A stretch of 64,000 nucleotides of DNA from Cryptomeria japonica (GCF_030272615.1 NC_081409.1:873322626-873386625); one strand, 5' to 3'; counted from the stretch's first letter, positions 45,381 through 57,312 are shown. The notes: generated from the sequence alone by a model not told the origin. A program made the numbers and translations.

Positions 45381-46633
45381 TTTTGGCATTATGGATGAAT
45401 TGATTATGTGTTGCATTGATGTCAACACTAGCTGTTATGGTTGGTTACTAGCAAATAGGTTTTGGTTACCGACAGACAGGTTTTGGTTACCGATAGAAGA
45501 TCTAGTGTTACTAGAAGAAGAGACTATCTATTGGACACTTTCGACATGTTTAGATCAATGGAGTATGTTTGATTTTATGTGTTACATTCTTCTGGAGCAT
45601 GTTTTGGTCGATATTGACTTGGCAATTAGATGCTATCATACACTCTTGTAAACCCATACCAACATTGGTTTAAGGTTTAACCGACAGAGCTTTCAGTAAG
45701 GAATCTTTGATAGGATGCATAAGTGGTGTTGGTACGACTTCTAGATGGATTTCTAGATGCTGAAGATGTTCTTTGATCATGCTTCAACTGAGTGAAGACA
45801 TTGCTTTGGCATGGTGGACCTATAATAGGTCTGGTACCTATCTAGGTTGTGGGCTAGTATCATGTTAACATTTACTCTACATGTTACTGGGATGTTCTAT
45901 GAACTGGTTATTGTTGTTTTGGTCTTAAGACGACATGGAATATCATTGTAATATGGATTTATGTAATGATCTTATTGTAATATCTTTTAGGTGGCCGACC
46001 TAATTGGTTTAGGCCTTAAGATTGGTATAAAATAATGTAAGATCTAATTGTAGATAATGGGGAATATGTGTCATGGTCTTGGAATGCAATATCATATGTG
46101 AAGAAGATTTGGTCAATCATAGGTGATCAAATTGGGATTAAGGAAGAGGTCAAAGGCCTCCAGTATTGAACTTAACCGGGACTATAATCAGGCATGGTAG
46201 ATGCTATCTCTAGCAGTTCACTCTATTGGATTGTTGTCCATTTATCTTGAGATGGTTATTACCTCTCTGTAGTCAGTGAGACTCTTTTGTAATGAGTAGT
46301 ATGCTCTAGGCAGTGTGCCTTCCTGCATGTGTAGGCCCCTCATTGTATCACATACTTTCTACAAAAGTATCATCTGACTATGGGTAGGCTTCCCGCTGTG
46401 GTTTTTCCCTTTCTGGGCTTTCCACATAAAAATCATGGTGTTATGTGGTATGGTTGCATTGTGTTGATTATCTTCTTTATTGTTAAGTTTCATTACTTAC
46501 GAGTATCTATTTTTTCTATTCTGGTACTTAATGTTTATGTGATCCGGTTAAAGGTTCTTAAGTGGATTAATTGATATAATATGTTAACAACTGATTCACC
46601 CCCCCTCTCAGTTGTTCACCGGTTATCCTAACA
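45381..46633 (+). repeat. 3' LTR of element D (1,253 bp)
   Basis: Starts TTTTGGCATTATGG (expected TGTTGG) and ends TTATCCTAACA. TATA-like TATAAAAT near 46026-46033. Contains the uninterrupted versions of 5913-6053 and 23096-23529. Confidence 0.9.
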
Positions 46634-46765
46634 GAAACTAGGTCACATAAATGTCTCACATGTCAAAGGGAAGACAATGAAGGAAATATAATTACCGAGA
46701 CAAGGAAATGAAAGGTTGCACCTTAGACACAACCATCTTTTAAAATAAAACTATCTAGGCTTGAA
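46634..46765. other. Short unassigned spacer between D and G
   Basis: 132 bases between two elements, no gene or repeat recognised. May be old host DNA or another element's remnant. Confidence 0.5.
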
Positions 46766-47981
46766 GATATAGACAGTTTAAATAACCGGAAGATAACTGT
46801 GAGGGGGGGGTGAATAGGTTGTCACGGATTATCAGAACCATTAGCAATTCAAACTTTAATACCGGAACCCAAAACATTAATAGCGGAATAGAAGATAAAC
46901 CAATTAAGCATAAACAATAATTAGATAATAAATACCATCCACATGACATGAAGGTTTGTATGTGGAAAACCCGGTAAAGGAAAAAACCACGTGGAAAGCC
47001 TACCCATACTCAGATAATAATTTTGTAGTAAGTATGTGAATTAAAAATGAGGGGCCTACACTTGTAGGAAGGCCAACAACCTAGAGTGAACTACTCATCA
47101 CAAAAGGAGCCTCATTGACTACATATAAATCCAAACTACAATCCAAAGAAGTGTTGAACTGCAAAAGATAGAATCTCCTATACCTGAGTACAATTCTAGT
47201 TAAGTTCAATGCCAAAGGACTAAATCCTCTTACATAAACCCAATTCGATCTCCAATGATCAACCCACTCCTTTGCCTAAATGATATTACATTATTTGCAC
47301 ATTACATTCCTTGACCACGACCTCTAACAATAACTATGATGATCTATAATGAGATCTTACATATATATATACAAACCCTCAACCATAAACAATCAAGTCA
47401 GCCACCAGATAATAAACCAATTACATAATTACAAACCATGTTGGCCTTAGACCAAACAAATAATATCAACACATAAGAGATCCCAGAAATACATTAATAG
47501 GTCATATCCACATGTTACATTAAAGCCAATCCATAACCTAGATCAATCAGGACCAAGTATAGGTCCACACACCACAACAATGATCTCCATCTACCAAGTC
47601 TCAAACATGATCAACGACAGCATTTTGATACTCCACTAGAAGCTGCAACAACACCACTTCTATAATTCATCAAAGATCTCCACAAAAAGATCAGTGAAAT
47701 CCTTGCTGGAACGAGAAAACCAATCTTCTAAGCAAGAAGGATATCAACCGATTACCATATCAAAACCAAATGACCAAATATGATTATAAGTATCATGAAC
47801 AAGCTGATTCCATCACTAGACTATACCGGAGCCTACCAGATCATGTCAGATCCAAGTTAACCAGAAAACACTCAACCTACTAGGACCAAAAGGGTGCTGG
47901 TAAAGCATCCAAATAGATAGTGTTGGCATCAATGACAAAGCATCAACGCAACAGATAATAAATTCCACCAAATGGCCAACA
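46766..47981 (-). repeat. 3' LTR of element G (about 1,216 bp)
   Basis: In element orientation TGTTGGCCATTTGG ... to about 46766, where it aligns with the 52274 end (TTAGATAGTTCAAATTATTGG against a diverged copy). TATA-like TATATATATATG near 47361-47372 (minus strand). Confidence 0.82.
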
Positions 47982-48362
47982 ATCTCCCCCTTTGGCATTG
48001 ATGGCAGCACTAGATGTGAAAAATATCTAAGTACTAAGAAATGCCAAATAAGTCTCCCCTAATGAAAGAAAGCCAACAATCTCCTACATACAGCTCAAAC
48101 TCCCCATGTGAATAATATCTCTATAAAGCTCTGAATTTCTCTTTCTTTCTCTTTTTCTTCTTCACCTTTTTTTTCTTTTTCACATCAATATCACTCCCTT
48201 TTTGACATCAATGCCCAAAATATGAAAAAATAATCAAAGAAAAAACATAAGCCTCTAAATCACAAAGTTGACTACTCCCCCTAAGCAATAGCATCCCACA
48301 TCAGTGCCAGAATGAATAATATCTTTGATAGTGCATGTCAGACTGATGTTAAATAACATCAA
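47982..48362 (-). other. 3' UTR of G with polypurine tracts
   Basis: Pyrimidine complements ATCTCCCCCTTTGG (47982), AGTCTCCCCTAATG (about 48051), AACTCCCCATGTG (about 48099), ATCACTCCCTTTTTGAC (about 48190) and CTACTCCCCCTAAG (about 48272). Includes a CTTT-rich stretch at 48137-48180. Confidence 0.75.
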
Positions 48363-49819
48363 TCAAGTCTCTACCGAAGGGGTATAAACTCCCAATCTAT
48401 CTCCCAAGTACTCAAATGATTCCTTGGGCAAAGGTTTAGTGAAAATATCTACAATCTTCTCCTTAGTGTTCACATAAACTAGTCTAACTTTATTTGCTTC
48501 CACCTCCTTCAAACATTTATACTTGATAGAAATGTGTTTTTTTTAGAATGAAATACCGAATTCTTTGATATATCAATAGCAACAGAGTTATCATAGTGAA
48601 CAACTACCAGTGCATCAGAATCCACCTTTATATCCTTCAACGTTTGCTTCATCCATAAAACTTGTGTATAGTTAGTAGAAGAAACAACATACTCAACTTC
48701 AGCAGTAGATAGAGAAGTGCATGATTGTTTCTTGTTGATCCATGAAACCAACTTCTTTCCAAGAAACAAATCTCCACCGGAAGTACTTTTCTAGTCATCA
48801 ACATCTCCAGCCCAATCAACATCTATATATGCACATAAAGTAAATTTATCATCCTTAGGGTACCACAAGCCATATTCTTATGTACCTTGTAAGTATCTAA
48901 AAATCCTTTTCACCGCCATCTCATGATTTTCTCAAGGATCACTCTAAAATCTTGAAATAATACAAACAACATTCATAATGTCAGGCCTAGTTTGAGACAA
49001 ATAAAGCAAACCTACAATCATATATTTGTATCTTGTAGGATTTACTAGTGCAAAACAATCTTTTCTTGTCAATTTCTCACTTGTAACCATAGGAGTACTT
49101 ACAAGTTTAGAATCTCCCATACCAAATTTCTTCAATAATTCCTTAGCATATTTAGTTTGAGATGAAAATACCTTTGTCAATCTAAGTAATCTACAAACCT
49201 AAGAAAAATTCCATCTCACCAATCATAGACATCTCAAATTCTTTCTCCATAGTCTTAAAAAATTCTATGTATAACTTATCTTCACCCCCAAAAATAATGT
49301 CATCAACAAATACTTCAATAATAAGTATATCACATCAATGATCTTATAATATAATTTACTGTCAGCACTGCCCTTAGTAAAACCAAGCTTCAAAAGATAT
49401 TTATCCAACCTTGCATACCAAGCTCTAGGTGCTTGTTTCAATTCATATAAAGTTTTCCTTAACTTGCAAACCATATCTGTATCATCTGATAGTGAAAAAC
49501 CATCAGGTTGCTCAATATAAACTTCATCGTCAATATCCCCATTCAAAAGTACACATTTAACATCCATCTGATAAACCTTGTAGTTTTTATAAACAACATA
49601 GGCAAGAAATAATCTTACGGCTTCAATCCTATCTACATGTGCAAAAGGCTCTCCATAATCAATTCCTTCCTTCTGAGAATATCCTTTACAAACCAATCTA
49701 GCCTTATTCCTTATAACTTGACCATCCTCATTCAATTTATTCCTAAAAACCCATTTAGTTCCAATAACATTTTTTATTTTTAGGTCGAGGAACCAAGGTC
49801 CATGTGTTCTTTTTCTCAA
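48363..49819 (-). pseudogene. Element G RT-RNase H
   Basis: RT blocks [55 protein letters not shown]; a frameshift just before [13 protein letters not shown] (about 49281-49310), then QTKYAKELLKKFGMGDS, LLYLSQTRPDIMNVVC. RNase H blocks KKQSCTSLSTAEVEYVVSS and YDNSVAIDISKNS. Stop at 48363-48365 ends the same C-terminus (SVET) as in F. At least three frameshifts. Confidence 0.85.
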
Positions 49820-50700
49820 TCTGATCTAATTCTTCTTCCATAGCTTTCAACCAATATTCATCATTGCATGCCTCAATTACTGACACCAGTTCAATTTGTG
49901 AAATTAATCATACCTCATTACTTGCTAGCCTGCTTCTTATCATCACTTCATTGCTCTTATCCCCAATGATTTGATCTTCTAAATGATTCAATCTCACATA
50001 CCTAGGAGTCTTTTGACTTTTTGTTCCTCTTCCCTGTTCTTCAGTTACTATAGAATTCTCTTATACTACCAGAGTAACTAGTTCAACACTCTGTTTTGGT
50101 AAAGGTGCTACCACTTCAAATATAATAATCATTGTTCTAGCATCATCCAAGATAGTTTTGTACTTCATTTCCACAACTCTATTATGCTGAGGTATTCAGG
50201 GAGAAAAAAATTGTCTTCTTATACCATGCTTCTCACAAAAGTTATTAAACTCATTGGATGTGAATTCTCCACCATGATCTGACCTCAAACATTTAATCTT
50301 CAATTCTGTCTTAGTTTCCACTTTAGCCTTAAAGATTTTAAACTTTTCAAATGCTTCATATTTTTCTTTTAGAAGAGTAACCCACATCATTCTAGAATAA
50401 TCATCAATGATTAGCATGAAATATTATCAACTTGTAAAATTTTAACTCTAGCAGGGCCACACAAATCAGTATGAATAAGATCAAGAACATCATTTGATTT
50501 ATCTTGTATACTCTTGAAAGAGGTTTTGACCTATTTACCCATTTGAAATTCTTTACATACTGGATTATAGGGCTTCATAATCTAAAGGATATCTCTAACT
50601 ACCTTCATTGAACTGATCTTTCCAATGGAACAAAATTCACATGACAAAACCTTTTATTCCATAGCCAACTCTCATCAATCTATGTAATCAAACATGTCTT
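49820..50700 (-). pseudogene. Element G integrase with deleted C-terminal part
   Basis: Pre-integrase region is recognisable but shifted near 50630; core has IIDDYSRMMWVTLL, CLRSDHGGEFTS and a VVEMK block where VVERK is expected. After TILDDART the sequence jumps to the acidic linker; the segment carrying WRE, YTFNKVH and FGSKCYI in D and F (over 100 residues) is missing. Confidence 0.8.
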
Positions 50701-51240
50701 CTTAGCGGAGTTTAAATGAAATATATTACCTTTTGCTAGTGTGCCGATTGCAATTTTGAAGCCAAATCTATTAATGATTTTGCATTTCCCATCCTTGAAT
50801 TGTAATTGAAATGCCTTATCTACTAATTGACCTACACTCAAAAGATTATGCTTCAAAACTTCAACATAATAAACATTGTCAGTATTGTTCTTACCATCCA
50901 GTGATATAGTTCCTTTTCCTTTGATCATAAATGCTTTGTCATCTCAAAATCTAACTAGACCACCATCAAATTCTTGCAAAGATAGAAACTTCCCTTTATC
51001 TCTAGTCATATGACGTGAACAATAGCTATCAATTACCCATTCATCCTTGTCTTCAATTTTAGAAGCAAGTTCCTTCTCTTTAGGTACATTCTCTTCCAGT
51101 ACTGGATCATTTTATTTGATAGCCAGGAATACCCATTCCTTTCCATTGTCAGATCCACTAGGAGACTCTTCTGTCGGTTCATCATTTGAATCTGTAATGC
51201 CTTCCTCATCCACTATGTAGCATGATTTAACTTTGTTTTT
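50701..51240 (-). pseudogene. Element G aspartic protease
   Basis: GKGTISLDGKNN, YYVEVLKHNLLSVGQL and GNIFHLNSAKK are clear. The active site reads WVIDSYCSRHMT: Gly of DSGCS is Tyr. Stops separate it from gag. Confidence 0.78.
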
Positions 51241-52215
51241 CTTGTATTTATACTTGTTCTAATATCCAGGGTTAAGCTTAAATGATCTTGTAACTCTTTC
51301 TTCAAATCTTGAATTCCTTTCAGAACATCTAGATGCAAAATGACCAATCTTATTACATGCAAAACATTTAATAGGTGCTTTTCCTTCATACTTACTTCCT
51401 ACCAGTCCTTTAGGTACCTTTCTTGCAAATAGTGCTTCAAGTTTCTCAAACTCATCATCTTCTCTCTTCATATCTTCCAATTCCTTTGCATACAAAGCTT
51501 TCCAGTCTTGCTTACTAGTTGTAGATGTAGATGCATGAAAGGAAGGTTTAGACTACACAGCTCGAGAAGGTCCAAATTCTTCAAGATCAAAAGGAGATAG
51601 TTTCCCAACCAAAGTATCTTTGTTGATAGATGTATTAGCCATTGTTCTCAACTTATTAATAGTAGTATCCTTCATTTTGTATGTCGGTGGTAGGGTTCTC
51701 AAGACATTAGAAACAATTTCATCTTTGCTCAGAGTTCCACCACAACATTGAATTCCCATAAAAATCTCATTTACCCTTTTCATGAATGCAGTAATGCTTT
51801 CATCTTCTTCCATCTTCAGGTTTTCATATCTCACCCAGTAACCATCAAGTTTAGCAATTTTCACTGAAGGGTCACCTTCATTAAGAGTCTCCAAATTATC
51901 CCATATAGCCTTTCTAGATGATTTGTCGGTTAATCCCATTATTTGTTGATCATAAAACACACACAAGAGGGCTTATCTTGCTCTACAATCATTCTCAAGC
52001 TCCTTGTCCAGGTTTTCCAGAGGAGGATTTCTAGATCCCGGATTATAGGCTGTGACACCATTCTGTGTGATCTCCCAAATTTCCTTGTCAAGACATCTTA
52101 GACGAGTCTCCATCTGAATCTCCCATACTATGTAATTTGTTCCATCAAGCCTTGGAATATCCCTTCGATAGATAGATTCAAAAGAACTGGATGAACTTGA
52201 ACTATTAGTCACCAT
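51241..52215 (-). pseudogene. Element G gag
   Basis: Starts MVTNSSSSSSSFESIYRRD, then LDGTNYIVWEIQM, QQIMGLTDKSSRKAIWDNL, MKRVNEIFMGIQCCGG, LEEFGPS and the zinc knuckle CFACNKIGHFASRC (about 51325-51365). One frameshift near 51970 and stops near 51553 and 51256. Confidence 0.86.
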
Positions 52216-52259
52216 AGGATCTTCCTCAAGCGGTTAAGATTTCTGCAGAGAGGACCAAG

Positions 52260-52271
52260 TCTCTGAAACCA
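52260..52271 (-). other. Primer-binding site of element G (degenerate)
   Basis: TGGTTTCAGAGA in element orientation, two to three changes from the initiator-Met site. Confidence 0.7.
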
Positions 52272-52273
52272 AT

Positions 52274-52381
52274 TGTTAGATAGTTCAAATTATTGGAAGA
52301 AAACTGAGAGGACGGGGGGGGGGGGGGGTGAATCAGTTGTCATAGATTACTAAAACCATCAGCAATTTAAACTTTAATACC
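52274..52381 (-). repeat. 5' LTR of G, 108-base remnant
   Basis: Matches the internal-facing end of 46766-47981, including the C-tract (GGACGGGGGGG on this strand, expanded G run 52308-52328). Homology stops after ACTTTAATACC at 52381. Confidence 0.8.
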
Positions 52382-52580
52382 TATTAGCATCCCCTCAATT
52401 TTTCATTAAAATTTCAATATTGTGGGTTGCCTTATGGTGTCTCTTTTCCTTTTGGTCTTTGTATTTCCTCATGTTGAACCTATGCCATTGAATGTTTAAA
52501 AAAGTTTAAAGAATGTTCTAGGTAATGTCTTTAATGACCTTTAACTTCACTAAAGCAAGTGCGTTGCTGTTATGTGTTTT

Positions 52581-52885
52581 GAACTGGAACCCATGAACCT
52601 TTTCTTTTTTTGGTTCAAGGTTCAAAAGGTCCTTTTGTGTGAGTTGCGGCTATGTGATCCTATTTAATGAGAAAGTGTAAATGTGTTTAAGTTTGTATTG
52701 AACTTGAACCTTGAACCCTTTGTATTCTCGGTTCAACAGTTCAAAGTTCAAAGTTCTTTCACTTGTTAGTTATCATTATTGCTCGTTTCCAGTAATGTTT
52801 TGAGCTGCTAGTTCATTGTCATCCTCATAGAATGAACTTGGACCATTGAGCTCCTTGTGAGATGGTTCAAGGCTCAAAAAGTTCA
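52581..52885. repeat. Three degenerate hairpin repeats
   Basis: Copies at 52581-52632, 52700-52760 and 52832-52885 each have GAACxxGAACC or similar on the left and GGTTCAAGGxTCAAA on the right, spaced about 120-130 bp. Each could fold on itself. Confidence 0.55.
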
Positions 52886-53393
52886 CTCTAAGCTGATTCT
52901 AAGGATTTTGATAACATTGGAGGTAGCGCAGTAAAAAGGAATATTCTTGGTATCTAACAATTTAAAATTCTAAATTTGGAAAGTAATCATAAGGACATTA
53001 ACTATTTGTGCGAAGGTGATGGTCAACTAAGAAAGTGTAAGGTTTTTAGTCATATCACTATTACTTCACACATTTGAATGAATAATTATGAAGCATCTGT
53101 AGATTTCCCTCGATTTTCCTTCCCGTTTGCTTAAGAAGACATTTAAATTCATAAGCAAACTTGTAAATATTGTAGCTGTTATAATTGAATGAAATGGAGA
53201 TGCCGAAGGTAAATTCAACTCTAGTGAGAGGGTTTCATGGATTCATGGTTGTAACAGGTGAGTTCAGACAATTTCCCTACATTGTATTTCTTTAGTTGAG
53301 AAGATTTATCAGTGTAAGAAGAAAATTTTTGGTTTGTTGGAGTTGAATTATGTCCTACTTTAGAATTATTTTATTAAAGTATAAGTAAGCATT

Positions 53394-56300
53394 ATGAGGC
53401 CAATACTACCGAAACTAGGTGAGACATCATGTCTAGTGAGAATATTACCAAAATTAGATGATACGTCTTTAACTCATGCCGACATGGGGGATTTCTTAGA
53501 AAGAGCCAAAAACCTTGAAGCTGGTTCAATGATGGAGAAAATTGTAAGAAGCGGTCTCGTTGAATCTATCGCATTTCTGCTTGCTTCGCCATGCCCAGAT
53601 TTGGTAATAGACCACTTGAATAGGTATGATGCTACAAATAGATGTATAAGAACTAGTAGTGGTGAGCTATTAGTTGATATTAACAGGGAAACAGTAATGG
53701 TGGCGATGGGAATCTCGCATAAGGATTCATCATAGAAGTGCACTAGACATTGTTATACTGTTGAATAGGCTAAAAGGGAATTCACTCCTTTTATTGGGAG
53801 GACTGGATGTATTTTTATATTCAGGTGCTTCTATCAGGTGGTAGATATCTTGACTAGGTGCAAGTAATTGCAGAGAGACTCCATGAAGGTTTAAGTAATT
53901 TTGTGGGCATGTCTAGCTTTTATATGTCTTCTTATCTATTCTACATATTAGCCTGTACTAGAGATTAGCGTGACTTGCTCAATGAACCATGGGTGGATGG
54001 TATGAAAGTCTATGATTGCTATCCTTTATTGCAGAAATAGAAATATGTGGAACATATTGTTAGATGGAATTGTGTCTTTGCAAGAAGACTTACTTTTGAG
54101 ATACAGGGTGATGTGAACAAAAGAATGTAAGTTGAATCTATGGAATTGATAAGTATATATGACAGCTTCTTCATTCAATTTCCTAGGTTTACCTATCTTC
54201 GGGTAGGTGGTTTTAAATGTGAACCGTTCAAGCTACCTAGGTATGCCTTTTATAACCTTGTACTCATTAAAGTGAGCAAACAAATTGCTCATGTTGATAA
54301 AAGGTTAGGGGGAAAAGGTGAATCAGGAGTTGTCTTTCCCGTTGAACTTGGATACTATAGCTATAAGTCCATGTCTGATGCTTTGAATTTGGAGTTGGAA
54401 TTTAAGAGGATGAATTTGCATCCCTATGTTGCTAGATGAAATTTTGATAGCAGGGGCTATGCTGATGAAAATCTAAATATAGATGAACAATTTTTTCATG
54501 AAGCCCAGTTGGAAGATTTCTAGGAAAATTGTAGTGATGAGTAGGAAGTAAGAAAGAGGCTATGGTCAAGATTTACTCTACAACAAGTAATAACCATGAA
54601 AATTTCCATCAATGTGTCAAGGGTACATGAGGAAACAGGGGATGATGTTCTAGATCCTGAATTTAATAAGGAAGTTCAAGGGCAGCCAATCCCTAAGATT
54701 TACTAGGATAAAAAGGAAGATGAAAGCATTCAGGCCAGGACTTTCAATGCTATAAGAAGAACTGAGAAATTGTTAAGTGATTAGAAGTTTAGAAAAGGAT
54801 CACTCATATCTTCCCATGAACTAAGAGTTGGTCCGCATATAGCAACACAACTTTCTATTTCAACTGCTAACAAGATTGTTGATGTTGAAGGTGGTTCAAA
54901 GCTAGTTGTGGAAGAAATTCAACCCAAAAGATCAAAAAGGTCCTTGTTGAGTTCCTCACTAGTCCAAGTGACTTGAGAAAGAAGCAAGAAGAAGAGTAAA
55001 GAGCTAGCATTGATTCAAATCATTATATATCTGGATCGAAGTGAGGAAATTGACTTAATAATGGAGCAACAAGAATGGAATGAATCCTTGGCGCAAGATA
55101 TGGACACAAGTAAAGAATGAGTGGATGAGCTGAATCCAGTGAGCACTCTTACTATTGTCAATTCACCCTATACTCAGACAACACCTCTGTCCAAAGAACC
55201 TTCAAGCACTCCATGATGGTTAGAGGCTTCCATTGGGAATAAATGCAGTGTGGTCCCAATCACAATTCCTATGGAGGATATGGTTAGCAAGTGTCTTGGA
55301 AAAGTGTCCAAGCCAAAGAAAATTAAAACATAGACAATTCTTGAGGTAGATGAAGCAACAGGTCATTGGACAACTGAGATTGGTAAATCTATCCCAAGTA
55401 GAAACTCAGACAAAGCCACTGGAGATGACTTCACTGTGGAGAAAAATGATTTGGGGGCTTCATGAGCAGATGATTTAAAACACTTGGAATCCTCCACAAA
55501 AAGGATGATTTCCAGATCATGGAAGGATGAAAAAGATAAAAAAGAGTTGAAGAAAATCATCACTCAGATGGTCGAGTACATTAATTCCATACACCACCCA
55601 AGTCCACAACCCTTGTCATAAGCGGCAGTGTCCTTCGATCCCAAGTCTCCACTGAACCAAAAGATGTTACATCAGGTTCAGACGAATAGAATGGTGGTAG
55701 AGATGTTCAATAAATGGCTTGATCTCATAATACAACAAGGCTCTGACTATATTGTTAGTCTGGTAAAAGTATACGAAGATGTTGTGATTGTAAGCAAAAA
55801 ATTGGAATTAGAAGTTGTTGCCTAGGAGAAGGAATGGACTAAGTGGGTGGTAGTACTTGTGCAAATGAATGATGTCCAAAACATTGGTGTGATGAAGTTT
55901 TTGGTTGAGAAACTTGTGGGGAGTTTGGATGACAACATACTATATGGGTCAAAGAAGAATGTAGAGTGGTATAATTAAATCATCAAACAGGGCCACAAGG
56001 AATCTACAAGATTGCTAAAAGGATTGATAGATCTAATCGACACAATGCAAAAAGATCTGAAGTGCATTGGCATCCAACTTATGAAAGAAGATTCTTAGAC
56101 AATCGACGCCACTATAGATATGGAAAAAATATTCCAGGAAAGGATACAGTTCATCAGAGAAACAAAATCTTTGACTATAGATGATATCTCGAAGGTGGCT
56201 AGAATAGAATCAATGCTCACAGTTTGTTCTAATCATCTAGAGGTGCAGAAGGCAAAGGTTTCACAAGTAAATATGGATAAGGAAGTCAGGAAACAACATA

Positions 56301-56434
56301 TTGTGCATATTGGAATTCTCTACTTCCAAGTCATCCTGAACTTCTCAGTTGCACATTTGGAGTAGCGGGGCATGTGCAGTTCTGCAGCAAAGAAGGATAA
56401 ATCAATGGCTTCATTTGCCACGATGGAGTCCTAA
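53394..56434 (+). pseudogene. Decayed large reading frame of unknown function (about 1,000 codons)
   Basis: I do not recognise it with certainty. 53394-53735 is open (MRPILPKLGETS ...) and includes SGLVESIAFLLASPCPD, DHLNRYDATNRCIRTSSG and RETVMVAMGIS. After a frameshift between 53735 and 54140 a single frame runs to TAA at 56432-56434 with about 16 stops and no further shift. Parts include FVGMSSFYMSSYL, FPRFTYLRVGGFKCEPFKLP and GVVFPVELGYYSYKSMSDAL; the second half is rich in Lys and Glu. The N-terminal part faintly recalls the plant mobile domain, which is a guess. No membrane segment or zinc knuckle seen. Confidence 0.5.
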
Positions 56435-56592
56435 TCAACTGAAGGAAGAGGAGTCAAGTGATCTATAGCTGGTGTCTTGGTTTCTTTTGTTTTTAAGCAT
56501 ATGGTTTCTTTAACCTATGGTTAAATTTAAATTTTTTAGTTATTATGTAACAAACTATTAGCCTGGAGGCTATTTATGCTAGAAGTTAGTTT

Positions 56593-56602
56593 TATATAAG
56601 GG
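56593..56602 (+). promoter_or_regulatory. TATA-like box in candidate LTR of J
   Basis: TATATAAGGG about 690 bases before the candidate LTR end. Position fits an LTR promoter; function not shown. Confidence 0.3.
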
Positions 56603-57291
56603 TCTGAAAAACTATGATTTGGAGGAACAGTTTTGATTTTCCTTGAATTTGTTTGAACAAATATCTCTGATATTTGAATGAAAAATGATATTTTGGATGC
56701 AATCTTTTAAATCTGTGTATATGATGGATTAGTGATCTCTATTGGGATATATATTGATGCGTGAAATATATCATTTCATTTACCAGTTCTCTCTATGTTC
56801 TTGAATTCATAGATTTAATTATTTGGAAGTAAATTCATCATGGATTAAGTGGTATCAGTCCCCCTTATCCTGTGAGGCATGAGAGAGAATCAACCAATGT
56901 TTATACCACAATGCGTTTGATTTATTTTGATTTTATGAAATGAACATGTGTGGAAGTTGGAGTCTGTGAGCTCTTCATTTGAAATAGATCTTCAAGATTT
57001 TCTTTCAGTTTTGATTTGTAAGAACTATTTTTTGTTAATGAATGAATGTGAAAACCTTTTGTGCTTTCTGGTTAAAAGTATATTCATTTTAAATTTTTCT
57101 TCATAAAAATTCATTATAAATTCACAAGAAGTTTCCCTCTAATGCACCTCTAATGCAGAGGATGAGCCTATAATTAGTTTACCCAACTATTGGTTTATTT
57201 GCTTTCCTTTCATAAAGGGATGTGCATGAGTAATATTGTAATTTGAAATATAATTTAAAGAAAGGGGTAAATTTGCTAACCAATAGATTTT

Positions 57292-57312
57292 TGGCGAGTC
57301 TATTGGGGAGTC
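57292..57312 (+). other. Primer-site-like motif of element J
   Basis: TGGCGAGTCTATTGGGGAGT resembles the TGGCGACTCxxCTGGGGA-type sites of Tat/Ogre gypsy elements (tRNA-Arg, from memory). Gag begins about 380 bases downstream. Confidence 0.5.

Larger units (their letters stand above)
5913..46633 (+). mobile_element. Element D: Ty1/copia retrotransposon, outermost layer of the nest (discontinuous)
   Basis: Pieces in order: 5' LTR remnant 5913-6053, 5' LTR end 23096-23529, gag-pol 23588-27277 and 28199-28709, 3' UTR 28710-28928 and 45265-45380, 3' LTR 45381-46633. The LTR pieces 5913-6053 and 23096-23529 match adjacent stretches of the 3' LTR (46068-46210 and 46206-46633), which proves that B interrupts one LTR. 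The first 680 or so bases of the 5' LTR should lie left of element A, outside the window. Insertions into D: A, B (with C and a solo LTR), solo LTR 27278-28198, and T (with F and a solo LTR). Confidence 0.85.
46766..52381 (-). mobile_element. Element G: decayed Ty1/copia (Sirevirus-like) with truncated 5' LTR
   Basis: 3' LTR 46766-47981, 3' UTR, RNase H and RT, integrase, protease, gag (to 52215), degenerate primer site, and only 108 bases of 5' LTR (52274-52381). Coding parts resemble D and F. Several frameshifts, many stops and a deletion in the integrase. The left LTR limit is uncertain by a few bases. Confidence 0.88.
52382..57282 (+). repeat. Candidate long 5' LTR of element J
   Basis: Starts TATTAGCATCCCC (possible TGTTAGC with a changed G) and could end CTAACCA, nine bases before the primer site. 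A TATA-like TATATAAGGG is near 56593. No second LTR is available for comparison, so this is tentative. It would contain the unknown frame at 53394-56434. 52382-53393 itself shows only the degenerate hairpins. Confidence 0.35.

Noticed and set aside
45121-45651. Two plus-strand frames of 65 and 108 codons
   Set aside because: They run from T's right arm through D's 3' UTR into its LTR; no protein family features.
56846-56858. Second primer-site-like sequence (AGTGGTATCAGTCC) upstream of J's gag
   Set aside because: Matches only nine bases of the initiator-Met site, lacks a clear LTR end before it and conflicts with the better-placed motif at 57292; kept only as an alternative.
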